Shown piece after piece: positions 9,848-18,058 of a stretch of DNA of 64,000 nt. Positions within the stretch are counted from its first letter, which is position 1; each line of letters opens with the position of its first letter. This stretch comes from Haemophilus aegyptius (GTDB lineage: Bacteria; Pseudomonadota; Gammaproteobacteria; Enterobacterales; Pasteurellaceae), in the NCBI RefSeq assembly GCF_900475885.1, contig NZ_LS483429.1, positions 806,001-870,000 of the forward strand. Direction: 5' to 3'. Both the position numbers and the translations under genes were made by a program. A model generated the notes under the pieces. It had not been told where the DNA came from, did not search any database, and saw only the letters and a program-made list of their open reading frames with translations.

Positions 9848-10539
9848 TGCAATACCGCTTCGCCAGCACTGTCGCCGCCGTAATCATTAACCAAATACCA
9901 TTTCAATTTATCCCCTTTGTGGATGCCTTTTCCCTCAAACACCACTTGGCTGAAAGGTGCGACCATTCTCACTTTTTTTAAGGGTGTACGATTAACTTCT
10001 GCCGACACATAACTCAAATAATAAGGTGTTGGATTATCCACGTTTACGCCATTAGATACCGCCTGCCAACGAACCATTTTATAAGCATCTTCAGGCTTCA
10101 TCGCTAAATTTTCTGGACGATAGAAAAATTTAAGGCGAGAACGAATAGCAAATTGTAAAAAGTTTTGATTGGAATCTAGAAATTCTTTGCTTGGTTTAGG
10201 CGGAATATCAAGCAAATTGAAATAAAATAGGCTTTCCCTGTCTTTAGGCAAGGCTTTTGTGCCAGTGTAAGTAATGCGTAAGGTTTGTCCTGATTGAGAT
10301 TCTATACGGCTAACAGGTGGCGTAATGGCAAAAGGAACTTGAATATGACGCGGATCTGCATCAGGATCCCCTTCATCTATCCATGCCTGAACCAGCGATG
10401 CCTTTTTACCAGGATTATCTAATTTAACCGTAATGGTTTTTTCATTTTCTGGATAAATAACCCGCGTTCCTGTAATCACTACATTGGCTTGCGCTGTGCT
10501 ACTTAACAGCAACACCCCGAACAATATTTTTTTTAACAT
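9844..10539 (-). CDS. Periplasmic fimbrial chaperone (PapD/HifB family)
   Basis: A 231-residue chaperone with signal peptide MLKKILFGVLLLSSTAQA. The first immunoglobulin-like domain carries GTRVIYPENEKTITVKLDNPG with the conserved early Arg. LQFAIRSRLKFFYRPENL holds the subunit-anchoring Lys/Arg. The F1-G1 region is short (FGS type). It stabilises fimbrial subunits in the periplasm and delivers them to the usher. Its stop overlaps the usher start by four bases. A terminator-like hairpin lies between it and the major subunit gene. Confidence 0.93.
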   Translation of the reverse strand: MLKKILFGVLLLSSTAQANVVITGTRVIYPENEKTITVKLDNPGKKASLVQAWIDEGDPDADPRHIQVPFAITPPVSRIESQSGQTLRITYTGTKALPKDRESLFYFNLLDIPPKPSKEFLDSNQNFLQFAIRSRLKFFYRPENLAMKPEDAYKMVRWQAVSNGVNVDNPTPYYLSYVSAEVNRTPLKKVRMVAPFSQVVFEGKGIHKGDKLKWYLVNDYGGDSAGEAVLQ

Positions 10540-10591
10540 CCTTTCCCCTTAAAAATACACAGATGCAAACGCCAACAAATCGTCTGCAATC

Positions 10592-10613
10592 AAAAAAGGC
10601 AAGCTAACTTGCC
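10592..10613 (-). terminator. Attenuating terminator between subunit and chaperone genes
   Basis: On the minus strand GGCAAG-TTAG-CTTGCC forms a 6-bp stem followed by TTTTTT. It lies downstream of the major subunit and upstream of the chaperone. Partial read-through would give many subunit transcripts per chaperone-usher transcript, the usual arrangement in fimbrial operons. That function is inferred. Confidence 0.7.
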
Positions 10614-10634
10614 CTAATAGAAATAAAGAAAGGA

Positions 10635-11240
10635 TTATTCATATACGAGTTCGAAATCGACGGAGGTTTTGACATCGCCAGCACCGACATTAGCACTAGT
10701 AGCATAGAATTTTGCAAAGTAGGTTAATGTTGTTGAGGCTGTAATATCTTCTGGATCTACATCGTCTGCATTAGTCTGCGTTAAAGGGTTTCCATTAGTT
10801 GCTGTTTTCATTGGAGAAATCGCTTTCTTGCCATCTTTATTAAATAATTGGATATTAATATTTGTTGCTTTATCTGCACCAATTTCATTTTTTAAAGTAT
10901 ATTTATGATCAACATCAACGTTTTGAACAGAAGAAAACCCAGCTTTAACTTTGTGTGCTGTATTTGCATTGCCAGCTGCAGCTAATGTGCAATTTTCTAA
11001 ATGAATAGAAAATTTTGTTGGATTTGCAACATCGCTTTCCTGTGTAAAAGCATTTGTAGGAGCTTTTCCAAGATCAATAGTTTGATTTGTATTATTGTTT
11101 GTAACAATACAAGTCTGCTCAACAATTTTCCCTGTAAAATTGATTCTACCTTTTGTCGCCGCATTCGCATTTATTGCCAATGCACCTGAGAATACTGCAA
11201 CAAGTGCAGCAGATAAGAGTTGTTTTTTTATTTGAATCAT
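10635..11240 (-). CDS. HifA-like major fimbrial subunit
   Basis: A 201-residue pilin: signal peptide to about residue 28 (INANAATKG), then GRINFTGKIVEQTC, the donor-strand region, and Cys44. Cys84 (HLENC) should form the disulfide with Cys44. The C-terminus VDFELVYE is the chaperone-binding β-zipper with penultimate Tyr. Stretches such as YTLKNE, INIQLFN and the C-terminus resemble HifA as I remember it, but overall it is clearly diverged. It is first in the operon, as expected for the shaft subunit. The ribosome site is weak (TTTAAAGA before ATG). Confidence 0.88.
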   Translation of the reverse strand: MIQIKKQLLSAALVAVFSGALAINANAATKGRINFTGKIVEQTCIVTNNNTNQTIDLGKAPTNAFTQESDVANPTKFSIHLENCTLAAAGNANTAHKVKAGFSSVQNVDVDHKYTLKNEIGADKATNINIQLFNKDGKKAISPMKTATNGNPLTQTNADDVDPEDITASTTLTYFAKFYATSANVGAGDVKTSVDFELVYE

Positions 11241-11293
11241 TCTTTAAATTAAAATTTTTTAAAAATTAATAAACCTTTATTAATTTAACCGAA

Positions 11294-11314
11294 AATACCT
11301 GTTTAAAAGGTATT
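11294..11314 (-). promoter_or_regulatory. Stem-loop in the fimbrial mRNA leader
   Basis: AATACCT and AGGTATT pair over a 7-base loop about 55 bases upstream of the subunit start, inside the predicted 78-base leader. A C6 run lies just upstream in the RNA. It may stabilise the transcript or influence ribosome access; no function is shown. Confidence 0.45.
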
Positions 11315-11323
11315 CGGGGGGAA

Positions 11324-11353
11324 ATTATAATTCAAAAAAAATGCAACTGTCAA
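11324..11353 (-). promoter_or_regulatory. Fimbrial operon promoter with T8 tract in an 18-bp spacer
   Basis: On the minus strand TTGACA (11348-11353) and TATAAT (11324-11329) are both perfect sigma-70 hexamers, separated by 18 bp. Eight consecutive T (A8 at 11334-11341 on the plus strand) lie in the spacer. A one-base slip would give the optimal 17-bp spacing or a poorer 19. Transcription would start near 11317. Confidence 0.75.
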
Positions 11354-11376
11354 TACTTATTTAAAAAAATAAAAAA

Positions 11377-12087
11377 TCATTTTAACAAGAGAATGTGCTG
11401 TGAGAATAACTCTCGGCTTTTTAGCGGTTTATCGCCAAGATAAGGTTTCAGCGCAATACGAGTAAAACGTTTTGCTGCTTGACGTACCGCATCATCAGAA
11501 AAATCGAGGGCTTCAAAAGCTAATAAATCTCTGCCGTAAAAAGTAAGATTATCTTTCACTAAAGACGCGATGAAACCTTTTTCTTCACGATAACGATATG
11601 TCATTGTGCAATCGACAGGCTCGCCAGACCCTGCACAATGCAGAAAATCCACGCCGTAACCAAGAATTTGTAAAAGTTGAAATTCAAAAAGACGCAACGT
11701 TGGCTCAACGTTAGTTTCCGTTGCCAAGCCTGTTAAGCATTTTAAATAATGTTGAAACAGCGCAGGATTTGGCGTTTCAGACTCAATAACACGAGTGAGT
11801 AATTCATTTACATAAAAGCCACTATAAAGGGCGATTTGTTGTAAAGGAAGTGTAATTGCGGCAGGTTCAGCTTTGGTAAGGGTTTTCAATGCGCTTTTTC
11901 CCGTCCAACGCAACAATAAAGGTGTGAAAGGTTGCAAAACCGATTTCCAAGATGAACGCTTTGCACGCGCCCCTTTTGCAATCACGGTTAAACGCCCACT
12001 TTCTTCAGTGAATAAATCCACCAATAAGCTCGTTTCACTATAAGGGCGACGATGCAAAACAAAACCACGTTGAAGTTCGCTTTGCAC
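11377..12087 (-). CDS. recO: DNA repair protein RecO
   Basis: A 236-residue recombination mediator that loads RecA on SSB-coated gaps together with RecR. It opens with an OB-fold N-terminus ([26 protein letters not shown], then [11 protein letters not shown]). A helical domain follows containing [21 protein letters not shown]. Length agrees with the gammaproteobacterial family. It starts two bases after the oapB stop. Its end marks the right boundary of the accessory fimbrial insert. Confidence 0.93.
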   Translation of the reverse strand: MQSELQRGFVLHRRPYSETSLLVDLFTEESGRLTVIAKGARAKRSSWKSVLQPFTPLLLRWTGKSALKTLTKAEPAAITLPLQQIALYSGFYVNELLTRVIESETPNPALFQHYLKCLTGLATETNVEPTLRLFEFQLLQILGYGVDFLHCAGSGEPVDCTMTYRYREEKGFIASLVKDNLTFYGRDLLAFEALDFSDDAVRQAAKRFTRIALKPYLGDKPLKSRELFSQHILLLK

Positions 12088-12089
12088 GA

Positions 12090-12494
12090 TTATTGTCCAG
12101 ATAAGCGTTCACTTGTTTGTGACACACATTGCGTTGCTAAAATTTCGCCGAGATTCGTTTTTAGCGTACTAAAATCATCACGCTCTTGCCACATCCAACG
12201 AATATTGGCGTAATTTTTACCACGTTCAGAAATCATTAAGGTTAGTTTTTCTGATACGCCTTGAAAAGTAACAGTGACATAATGCAAATTTTTTTTGTAT
12301 TTTTTATGTGTGGCGTGTACAACACGAACAAGTTTATCATCTTGACATAAATATCGATCAGCTTCGCCTTTTTGTAAGGCTTTATCCACTTTTTCTACTT
12401 GCATTTTTTGCGCTTGGGGGCGTGTCACACTGGCATTTTGCGCACAGCCAGCCAGCAAAAGTGCGGTAAAAATAAGAGGTATTTTTTTCAACAT
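12090..12494 (-). CDS. oapB: Opacity-associated lipoprotein OapB
   Basis: A 134-residue lipoprotein: [17 protein letters not shown] is a type II signal peptide with lipidated Cys17. The mature part contains [12 protein letters not shown] and [17 protein letters not shown] with a second cysteine near the end (ATQC), resembling the MliC/C-type lysozyme inhibitor fold. In H. influenzae oapB lies beside oapA, whose product affects colony opacity and nasopharyngeal colonisation. Lysozyme inhibition is an inference from the fold only. Confidence 0.85.
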   Translation of the reverse strand: MLKKIPLIFTALLLAGCAQNASVTRPQAQKMQVEKVDKALQKGEADRYLCQDDKLVRVVHATHKKYKKNLHYVTVTFQGVSEKLTLMISERGKNYANIRWMWQERDDFSTLKTNLGEILATQCVSQTSERLSGQ

Positions 12495-12555
12495 AAATCC
12501 TACCTTGAGAAAAGAACTTAAAAAAGAAAAAAAGGGCGATTACTCGCCCAAAAAA

Positions 12556-13821
12556 TTATTTTTTATATTGATAAGAACCATCAGACTGACGAATAAAACG
12601 CGCGCCATTGGATAAACGCATTTCATTTACTCGCCCTTGATTATTCACAGATACCGTTACTTTATCGCCAGATTTAAAGCTACTTAATACATTCCCCGCC
12701 CCTGTCGCTTTGCTCATTGCGTTTACATCGGAAATATTAAGTTGATTATCACGGAAGACTTGCATCAGTGAAACACCTTTCGGCACAGTTAATGTTTTTG
12801 CAGCAAGACGAGAAGCTGTAGATTTACTCACAGGTTTTGCATCAACGATTTGAACTTTCTTTTCTTTTTTAACTTGAACAGGTTTGGCTTCAACAATCGG
12901 TGCTTTTCCTGCTGTTTTAGCGACATTTTGTTCCGTTGCTTTTGATGGCATCGCTGCTTTCTCTGCCACTTTCACTTCTTTTTTCGTAATATCTTTATGC
13001 GCAACTTGTGGCTCTACCGCTTGAGCTGGTTGCATAGGCGTAACAATAGGCGCAACAGATGCCGCAGCCATTTCATTTGGCATTTGAATTGGAGCTTGAA
13101 CAACATTTTGTTGCATTGGCGCATTTTCTACTGATTGGTTTTGAGCCGTCGTATTATTCGCCGATTCATCTACTTTTGGTGCAGATTCAGGTTGGTTAGC
13201 TTGTTCTGTAGTCATTTGATTTTGTGCAGGAGGATTATCTAAAATCGTGGTTTCTACTGGCTGACTTTTATCTAAGGATTGGAACTGCACAGGGATTTCA
13301 TTGCTGTTAGATTGAGTAAAAGACTCAACCGTGTCAGAACTTGGTTTTAATGCAAAGAAAATAATCAATAAAATAACCAACGCCAAAATAGCCATAAACA
13401 AGCGACGATGTTTTGCTGGCAATACTTGTAATACTTTCCATTTTTCTGGTTGGGCTAAAATAGGTTTTTCAGCCTTTTCGACGGTTTCATCCGCGTTATT
13501 TTCAGCACTGATTTCTTCATCAACCACAGAAATATTTTCTTCTGTGGAAGAAGTTTGAAGAACAGGCTCTTGTTCCGTTCTCAATGTTTCGCTAGAAATA
13601 AAAGGTGTCCTTTCTTGAGCAGGAGTATGCCCAAAAGTGGGTTCTTTACGTTGCTGAAAGTTAGTTTGCACGTGATTTTTTTTGGCAAATAACCCTTTTG
13701 CTTTACCTAAAATTGACGAACTTGGCTGAATTGTTTTCTTTGGTGTAATTGGCTCTGCTTGATTAAGCCCTAAATCTAATTCATTTTGAGATGATTGTTC
13801 ATTTTTATCCATAGAATTCAC
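12556..13821 (-). CDS. oapA: Opacity-associated protein OapA
   Basis: A 421-residue single-pass membrane protein. An acidic/polar cytoplasmic N-terminus leads to KHRR and a transmembrane helix at about 141-158. A long low-complexity linker rich in Gln, Asn, Pro, Val and Ala follows, then a C-terminal LysM-like OapA domain (VPKGVSLMQVFRDNQLNISDVNAM). The domain layout suggests peptidoglycan binding. GTG at 13821 has AGGGG at good spacing; ATG at 13812 (MDKNEQSS) is the alternative. OapA is needed for transparent colonies and adherence in H. influenzae. Confidence 0.92.
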   Translation of the reverse strand: MNSMDKNEQSSQNELDLGLNQAEPITPKKTIQPSSSILGKAKGLFAKKNHVQTNFQQRKEPTFGHTPAQERTPFISSETLRTEQEPVLQTSSTEENISVVDEEISAENNADETVEKAEKPILAQPEKWKVLQVLPAKHRRLFMAILALVILLIIFFALKPSSDTVESFTQSNSNEIPVQFQSLDKSQPVETTILDNPPAQNQMTTEQANQPESAPKVDESANNTTAQNQSVENAPMQQNVVQAPIQMPNEMAAASVAPIVTPMQPAQAVEPQVAHKDITKKEVKVAEKAAMPSKATEQNVAKTAGKAPIVEAKPVQVKKEKKVQIVDAKPVSKSTASRLAAKTLTVPKGVSLMQVFRDNQLNISDVNAMSKATGAGNVLSSFKSGDKVTVSVNNQGRVNEMRLSNGARFIRQSDGSYQYKK

Positions 13822-13919
13822 TGGATTGCCCCTGATGCTTGTTCTTATTCATATTAATTAGCCACAAAATTGAGAAGCCCAAAAGTGCGACGAGAAAATT
13901 GGGCGTATTTTATCGGATC

Positions 13920-14936
13920 TTATTCTGCGTATAAAGTCTTATTTGGCTCGCCCGCAATTTCTCGTGCAAGTTTAGGAACAAGATAGCCAGATGTCAGAGA
14001 CTGCAAGGTTTTATAAATTTGCATAGCTTCAATATCGCTAATCAGAAAATGGCTCGCCCCTTGCACTTTATCTAGCAAATGCAAGTAATAAGGCAAAATC
14101 CCTGTTTGAAAAAGTTTATCGCTCAATATTTTTAGAATTTGCGCATCATCATTCACGCTTCTTAGCAAAACAGATTGATTCAACAGCGTGACATTCACAG
14201 CGTTTAATTTTTGCATCGCATTAGTAAAAATTTGATCAATTTCATTCGGATGATTAATGTGTGTCACCATCACTTTTTGCAAACGAGTTTCTGCTAATAA
14301 AGTGCAAAATTCATCAGTAATTCGTTGCGGAATCACAACAGGCAAACGGGTGTGAATACGCAAACGTTGTAAGTGCGGTATGTTTTCCAAATGTTTTATT
14401 AACCAAGCTAATTCGTGATCTTTCGCCATTAAAGGATCGCCACCTGAAAAAATCACTTCTTCAATTTCAGAATGCACCGCAATGTAATCTAATGCCAATT
14501 GCCAGCTTTTTTTATTTCCTGGGTTTTCATCGTAAGGAAAATGTCGGCGAAAACAATAACGACAATTCACTGCACAACCGCCTTTTGTCATAAAGAGCAA
14601 GCGATTTCTATATTTATGAAGAATATTTGGCACCGCATTGGCATTTTTTTCTTCTAAGGGATCCGTACTAAATCCCTCCGCTTGCACAAACTCTAAATCA
14701 GAACACATCACTTGCAAGAAAAGGGGATCTTGCGGATTACCTTTTTCTATTTTATCAATGAAAGGTTGTGGCACGCGAAGCGAAAAAAGTTTCCGCGCAG
14801 CAATAGATTGCTCAAAATCATCTTCTGGTAAATTTAAGGCTTTTAGTAATAATTTAGGATCTGAAATGGCATTTTTTAGAATTGTGAGCCAATTTTGTTC
14901 TTCTCTAATGACGGGTTCTTGGGGTAAAATACGCAC
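13920..14936 (-). CDS. epmB: EF-P (R)-β-lysylation enzyme EpmB (lysine 2,3-aminomutase-like)
   Basis: A 338-residue radical-SAM, PLP-dependent enzyme converting lysine to (R)-β-lysine for EF-P modification. The cluster motif CAVNCRYCF places the [4Fe-4S] ligands at Cys121, Cys125 and Cys128. FSGGDPLMAKD is the SAM-site strand, and the shortened length compared with catabolic aminomutases is typical of EpmB. It is divergent from efp with only 37 bases between the start codons, so the enzyme and its substrate share a promoter region. The EpmA ligase gene is not in this window. Confidence 0.95.
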   Translation of the reverse strand: MRILPQEPVIREEQNWLTILKNAISDPKLLLKALNLPEDDFEQSIAARKLFSLRVPQPFIDKIEKGNPQDPLFLQVMCSDLEFVQAEGFSTDPLEEKNANAVPNILHKYRNRLLFMTKGGCAVNCRYCFRRHFPYDENPGNKKSWQLALDYIAVHSEIEEVIFSGGDPLMAKDHELAWLIKHLENIPHLQRLRIHTRLPVVIPQRITDEFCTLLAETRLQKVMVTHINHPNEIDQIFTNAMQKLNAVNVTLLNQSVLLRSVNDDAQILKILSDKLFQTGILPYYLHLLDKVQGASHFLISDIEAMQIYKTLQSLTSGYLVPKLAREIAGEPNKTLYAE

Positions 14937-14973
14937 TTTTCAAACCATCTCTCATTTTTAGGATATTTCAAAT

Positions 14974-15540
14974 ATGGCTACATATACTACCAGTGATTTC
15001 AAACCAGGTCTAAAATTTATGCAAGACGGCGAGCCTTGTGTCATCGTTGAAAATGAATTTGTAAAACCAGGCAAAGGTCAGGCATTCACTCGTACTCGTA
15101 TTCGTAAATTAATTTCAGGCAAAGTATTAGACGTAAACTTTAAATCTGGCACTTCGGTTGAAGCGGCTGATGTTATGGATCTTAACTTAACTTATTCATA
15201 CAAAGACGATGCTTTCTGGTACTTTATGCACCCAGAAACATTTGAACAGTACTCTGCTGATGCAAAAGCCGTAGGCGATGCAGAAAAATGGTTATTAGAC
15301 CAAGCAGATTGTGTCGTGACTTTATGGAATGGCGCACCAATTACTGTTACGCCACCAAACTTTGTTGAATTAGAAATCGTCGATACAGACCCAGGTCTTA
15401 AAGGCGATACCGCAGGCACTGGCGGTAAACCAGCAACATTAAGCACAGGCGCAGTTGTAAAAGTACCTCTTTTCGTTCAAATCGGTGAAGTTATCAAAGT
15501 AGATACTCGTTCTGGCGAATACGTCTCTCGCGTAAAATAA
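14974..15540 (+). CDS. efp: Elongation factor P
   Basis: A 188-residue translation factor that relieves ribosome stalling at consecutive prolines. An N-terminal KOW-like domain carries the modified lysine Lys34 in PGKGQA; two OB-fold domains follow (ending [13 protein letters not shown]). Lys34 agrees with the presence of the β-lysylation gene epmB next door. GATATTTCAA precedes the ATG with a poor ribosome site. A strong terminator lies downstream at 15618. Confidence 0.97.
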   Translation: MATYTTSDFKPGLKFMQDGEPCVIVENEFVKPGKGQAFTRTRIRKLISGKVLDVNFKSGTSVEAADVMDLNLTYSYKDDAFWYFMHPETFEQYSADAKAVGDAEKWLLDQADCVVTLWNGAPITVTPPNFVELEIVDTDPGLKGDTAGTGGKPATLSTGAVVKVPLFVQIGEVIKVDTRSGEYVSRVK

Positions 15541-15617
15541 TTGTTTAGATGACAAAAGTGCGGTTAATTTCTGCGATATATTGTAGTAATAAAAAGCACT
15601 GAAATTCATTCAATAAA

Positions 15618-15656
15618 AATGCCTTTCCGTTCATAAATAGGAAAGGCATTTTTTAT
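15618..15656 (+). terminator. efp terminator
   Basis: AATGCCTTTCC and GGAAAGGCATT form an 11-bp perfect stem (15618-15628 and 15640-15650) with an 11-base loop, followed by TTTT. The upstream A-run means it could also work on the other strand. Confidence 0.85.
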
Positions 15657-15703
15657 AAGCTGTGGTAAAAATAATCACTTGATAAAAATGAGATTATTTC
15701 TAC

Positions 15704-15732
15704 TTGACGGTTTTTATTAGAGAACGTATTAT
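15704..15732 (+). promoter_or_regulatory. Promoter of tRNA-Ser
   Basis: TTGACG (15704-15709), a 17-bp spacer and TATTAT (15727-15732) lie 18 bases upstream of the mature tRNA 5' end, giving a short 5' leader. Confidence 0.7.
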
Positions 15733-15750
15733 TCACGCGCATTAAATCAC

Positions 15751-15840
15751 GGAGGAATGGTCGAGTGGTTGAAGGCACCGGTCTTGAAAACCGGCGAGGG
15801 TTTACGCCCTCCTAGGGTTCGAATCCCTATTCCTCCGCCA
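15751..15840 (+). tRNA. tRNA-Ser (anticodon TGA)
   Basis: A 90-base class II tRNA. The acceptor arms GGAGGAA and TTCCTCC pair, the anticodon loop CTTGAAA reads TGA, and the long variable arm (CGAGGGTTTACGCCCTC) is typical of serine tRNA. The T-arm is GGGTTCGAATCCC and the CCA end is encoded. It is preceded by its own promoter and followed by a terminator. Confidence 0.97.
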
Positions 15841-15856
15841 TCAATTTTTACGAGCT

Positions 15857-15883
15857 AACTAATTCGGAAGAATTAGTTTTTTT
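15857..15883 (+). terminator. Terminator of tRNA-Ser
   Basis: AACTAATTC and GAATTAGTT form a 9-bp stem around GGAA, followed by a T-run. It also lies in the gap facing the end of the convergent priC gene. Confidence 0.85.
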
Positions 15884-15891
15884 ATTTCTCA

Positions 15892-16479
15892 TCATCTATT
15901 TTCTGTGTTTTCACGGTTTTCCACTTCTTCTTTAAACACCAAATATTCTTCTAAAAGATCGATTGCATCTTGGCATTTTTGCTGGCGTTTTTTATAAACT
16001 TCTGCAAGTTGAGCATAACGTATTTTTTCATCATTATTTTTTTCAGCTTGTGCTAAATCTTTATGCTGTCGATAAAGATTATTCAATTGTTCTCGTGCTT
16101 CGTAATATTTTTCTAGGCGTTCTCTTGGTGGTAATTTATGAATGCTATGTTGAGATTTTTGAATGGTTTGTTTCGTTGTTGTTTGGGATTCAGTTAGATG
16201 AGTATTTTTGCGAACTAAAGCTTCCGAAAGAACGGAACATTGGGCGAGTAAACGCTCAGCTAGAAAATTATAGTGATTAGAATCGTTAGACTCTAACGTC
16301 TTTATTCTATCTAGCGTTTGATTGATTTCTTTTAGATAAAAGGAAACATTCTGTCCATTTTCACTGAACAAAGTGCGGTCAAATTTGGCGAAGATTTTTT
16401 CTTCTCGTTTGGATAAATGAGCTTGATAAAGTTGTTGAACTTTTTGATCTAAGCGTTGGATAAGTTGTTGAACAGTCAT
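15892..16479 (-). CDS. priC: Primosomal replication protein PriC-like
   Basis: A 195-residue, charged, helical protein that fits PriC (primosomal protein N''), the factor that helps reload DnaB on stalled forks with little leading-strand gap. It opens MTVQQLIQRLDQKVQQLYQ; the middle has FLAERLLAQCSVLSEAL; the C-terminal half is coiled-coil-like with PPRERLEKYYEAREQLNNLY. Start 16479 is chosen because the five upstream in-frame residues lie in the preceding gene's terminator. The GGGGGAT that forms the terminator's 3' arm also serves as its ribosome site. Confidence 0.85.
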   Translation of the reverse strand: MTVQQLIQRLDQKVQQLYQAHLSKREEKIFAKFDRTLFSENGQNVSFYLKEINQTLDRIKTLESNDSNHYNFLAERLLAQCSVLSEALVRKNTHLTESQTTTKQTIQKSQHSIHKLPPRERLEKYYEAREQLNNLYRQHKDLAQAEKNNDEKIRYAQLAEVYKKRQQKCQDAIDLLEEYLVFKEEVENRENTENR

Positions 16480-16480
16480 A

Positions 16481-16504
16481 AAAAAATCCCCCAAGTGGGG
16501 GATT
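16481..16504 (-). terminator. Terminator of the NhaC-like permease gene, overlapping the priC ribosome site
   Basis: On the minus strand AATCCCCC-ACTT-GGGGGATT followed by TTTTT. The hairpin ends at the priC start codon, so priC translation from read-through RNA would need the stem opened. Confidence 0.85.
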
Positions 16505-16511
16505 ATAATCG

Positions 16512-17864
16512 TTAAAGGTACATTGCTGCAATCCAGCCGAATACCAATAATGGAATATTATAGTGAATAAAGGTAGGTACAACAGAATCCCAAATGTGAT
16601 CGTGTTTGCCATCCATATTCAAGCCAGATGTTGGGCCTAATGTTGAGTCTGATGCGGGCGAACCTGCATCTCCTAAAGCCGCCGCTACACCTACAATTGA
16701 AATTGTCGCTAATGGAGAAAAACCAAAAGATAAACAGAGTGGTACGTAAATTGATGTAATAATCGGTACTGTAGAGAATGATGATCCAATACCCATTGTA
16801 ATTAATAAACCAACGACAAGCATTAATAATGCGGCAATACCTTTACTTTGCACAACACCAGAACTTAGGCTTTGTACTAAATCTGTTACGCCAGTGGTGG
16901 CATTAATCACATTTGCAAAACCTGAAGCAGCAATCATTACAAAGCCAATCATTGCCATTAAGCGCAAGCCTTGTTGAAAAATATCGTTGCTTTCTTTTAG
17001 TTTGAAAATGCCACATAGTACGAAAATAATTAAGCCAATTAAACCGCCAATGATAGTTGAACTTGTGACTAATTGTGTTGCGAAGGTCGCGACAATCGCG
17101 ATTAAACTTGCAACAATTTGTTTTGGTTTAATATTAGCAATGTGAGCTTCAATATCTTTAGTTGTTGGTTCTTCAACATTGATATTGTATTCACGTGGTT
17201 TACGGTAGGTAATAAATATGGCTGTGAGTAAGCCTAAAATCATTCCAATAACAGGTAACAACATTGCTAAAGAAACTTGTGCTACATTTGTTTGTAAACC
17301 TAAGGTTGCGCCAGCTTGATTAATGTTTTTAACTAAAATACTTTCAATAAAGATTTTTCCAAAGCCTACTGGTAATAACATATAGGTAGCAGTTAAACCA
17401 AATGTAAGTACGCAAGCTACTGCACGGCGGTCAATTTTTAAACGGTTAAAGATTGAAAGTAGTGGTGGTACAACAATTGGAATAAAAGCAATATGCACTG
17501 GAAGTAAGTTTTGAGAAGAGATGGCAAACAATGCCAATACCGCAAAAATGAAATATTTAAACCAAGTTAAATTGCCAGCAGTTGGTGTTTTATTCATTTT
17601 TGTGATGATTTTATAAGCGATTAAATCAGTAATGCCTGATTTAGAAATAGCAATGGCGAACGCTCCAAGTATTGCATAGTTCATTGCGACTTCAGCACCG
17701 CCACCTAAGCCGCCTGTAAAGGTTTCGATGGTTTTAGTTAAACCTAAATCACCGATAAATCCTGCGGTAAGCGCAGCAATCACCAGTGCGATAATAACGT
17801 TGATGCGTAGCAAACTAAGTGCCAGCAAAACGATGATTGAGATAACAACAGGGTTTGATAACAT
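16512..17864 (-). CDS. NhaC-superfamily permease, probable histidine transporter
   Basis: A 450-residue inner-membrane protein with about 11-12 hydrophobic segments, starting MLSNPVVISIIVLLALSLLRINV. The C-terminal part has GDAGSPASDSTLGPTSGLN, typical of the Na+/H+ antiporter NhaC/YuiF group. Sequence alone suggests an ion-coupled antiporter. However, the gene sits behind a leader peptide with five consecutive His codons and a complete attenuator, so expression should rise when charged tRNA-His is scarce. This points to histidine uptake. Comparative regulatory studies, as I recall, proposed the same for this family. Its terminator lies directly before priC. Confidence 0.8.
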   Translation of the reverse strand: MLSNPVVISIIVLLALSLLRINVIIALVIAALTAGFIGDLGLTKTIETFTGGLGGGAEVAMNYAILGAFAIAISKSGITDLIAYKIITKMNKTPTAGNLTWFKYFIFAVLALFAISSQNLLPVHIAFIPIVVPPLLSIFNRLKIDRRAVACVLTFGLTATYMLLPVGFGKIFIESILVKNINQAGATLGLQTNVAQVSLAMLLPVIGMILGLLTAIFITYRKPREYNINVEEPTTKDIEAHIANIKPKQIVASLIAIVATFATQLVTSSTIIGGLIGLIIFVLCGIFKLKESNDIFQQGLRLMAMIGFVMIAASGFANVINATTGVTDLVQSLSSGVVQSKGIAALLMLVVGLLITMGIGSSFSTVPIITSIYVPLCLSFGFSPLATISIVGVAAALGDAGSPASDSTLGPTSGLNMDGKHDHIWDSVVPTFIHYNIPLLVFGWIAAMYL

Positions 17865-17969
17865 TGTGTTTTTCCTTGTAAATTAAATGATAAATACTTT
17901 ACTTTAAAATTTTTATTGAATAAAGAATAACGCTAAATTAATGCCTCCTATATCGTAAATAAAACAAAA

Positions 17970-18039
17970 CCCCTCGAAAGTTGCCTTCCGAGGGGTAAGA
18001 TTTTTATTATCCTGTCAGCTCGGAAGAAATCTTCCAAGC
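17970..18039 (-). promoter_or_regulatory. Histidine attenuator (alternative hairpins)
   Basis: On the minus strand, segment 1 (18031-18039) pairs with segment 2 (18018-18026) as a 9-bp pause hairpin. The same segment 2 (CTTCCGAG) is perfectly complementary to segment 3 (CTCGGAAG, 17985-17992), the antiterminator. Segment 3 also pairs with segment 4 (17970-17980; CCCCTCG with CGAGGGG), followed by TTTTGTTTT, the terminator. Together with the His-rich leader this is a textbook amino-acid attenuator. Confidence 0.9.
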
Positions 18040-18058
18040 ACACCAAAAACCTGAAAGA

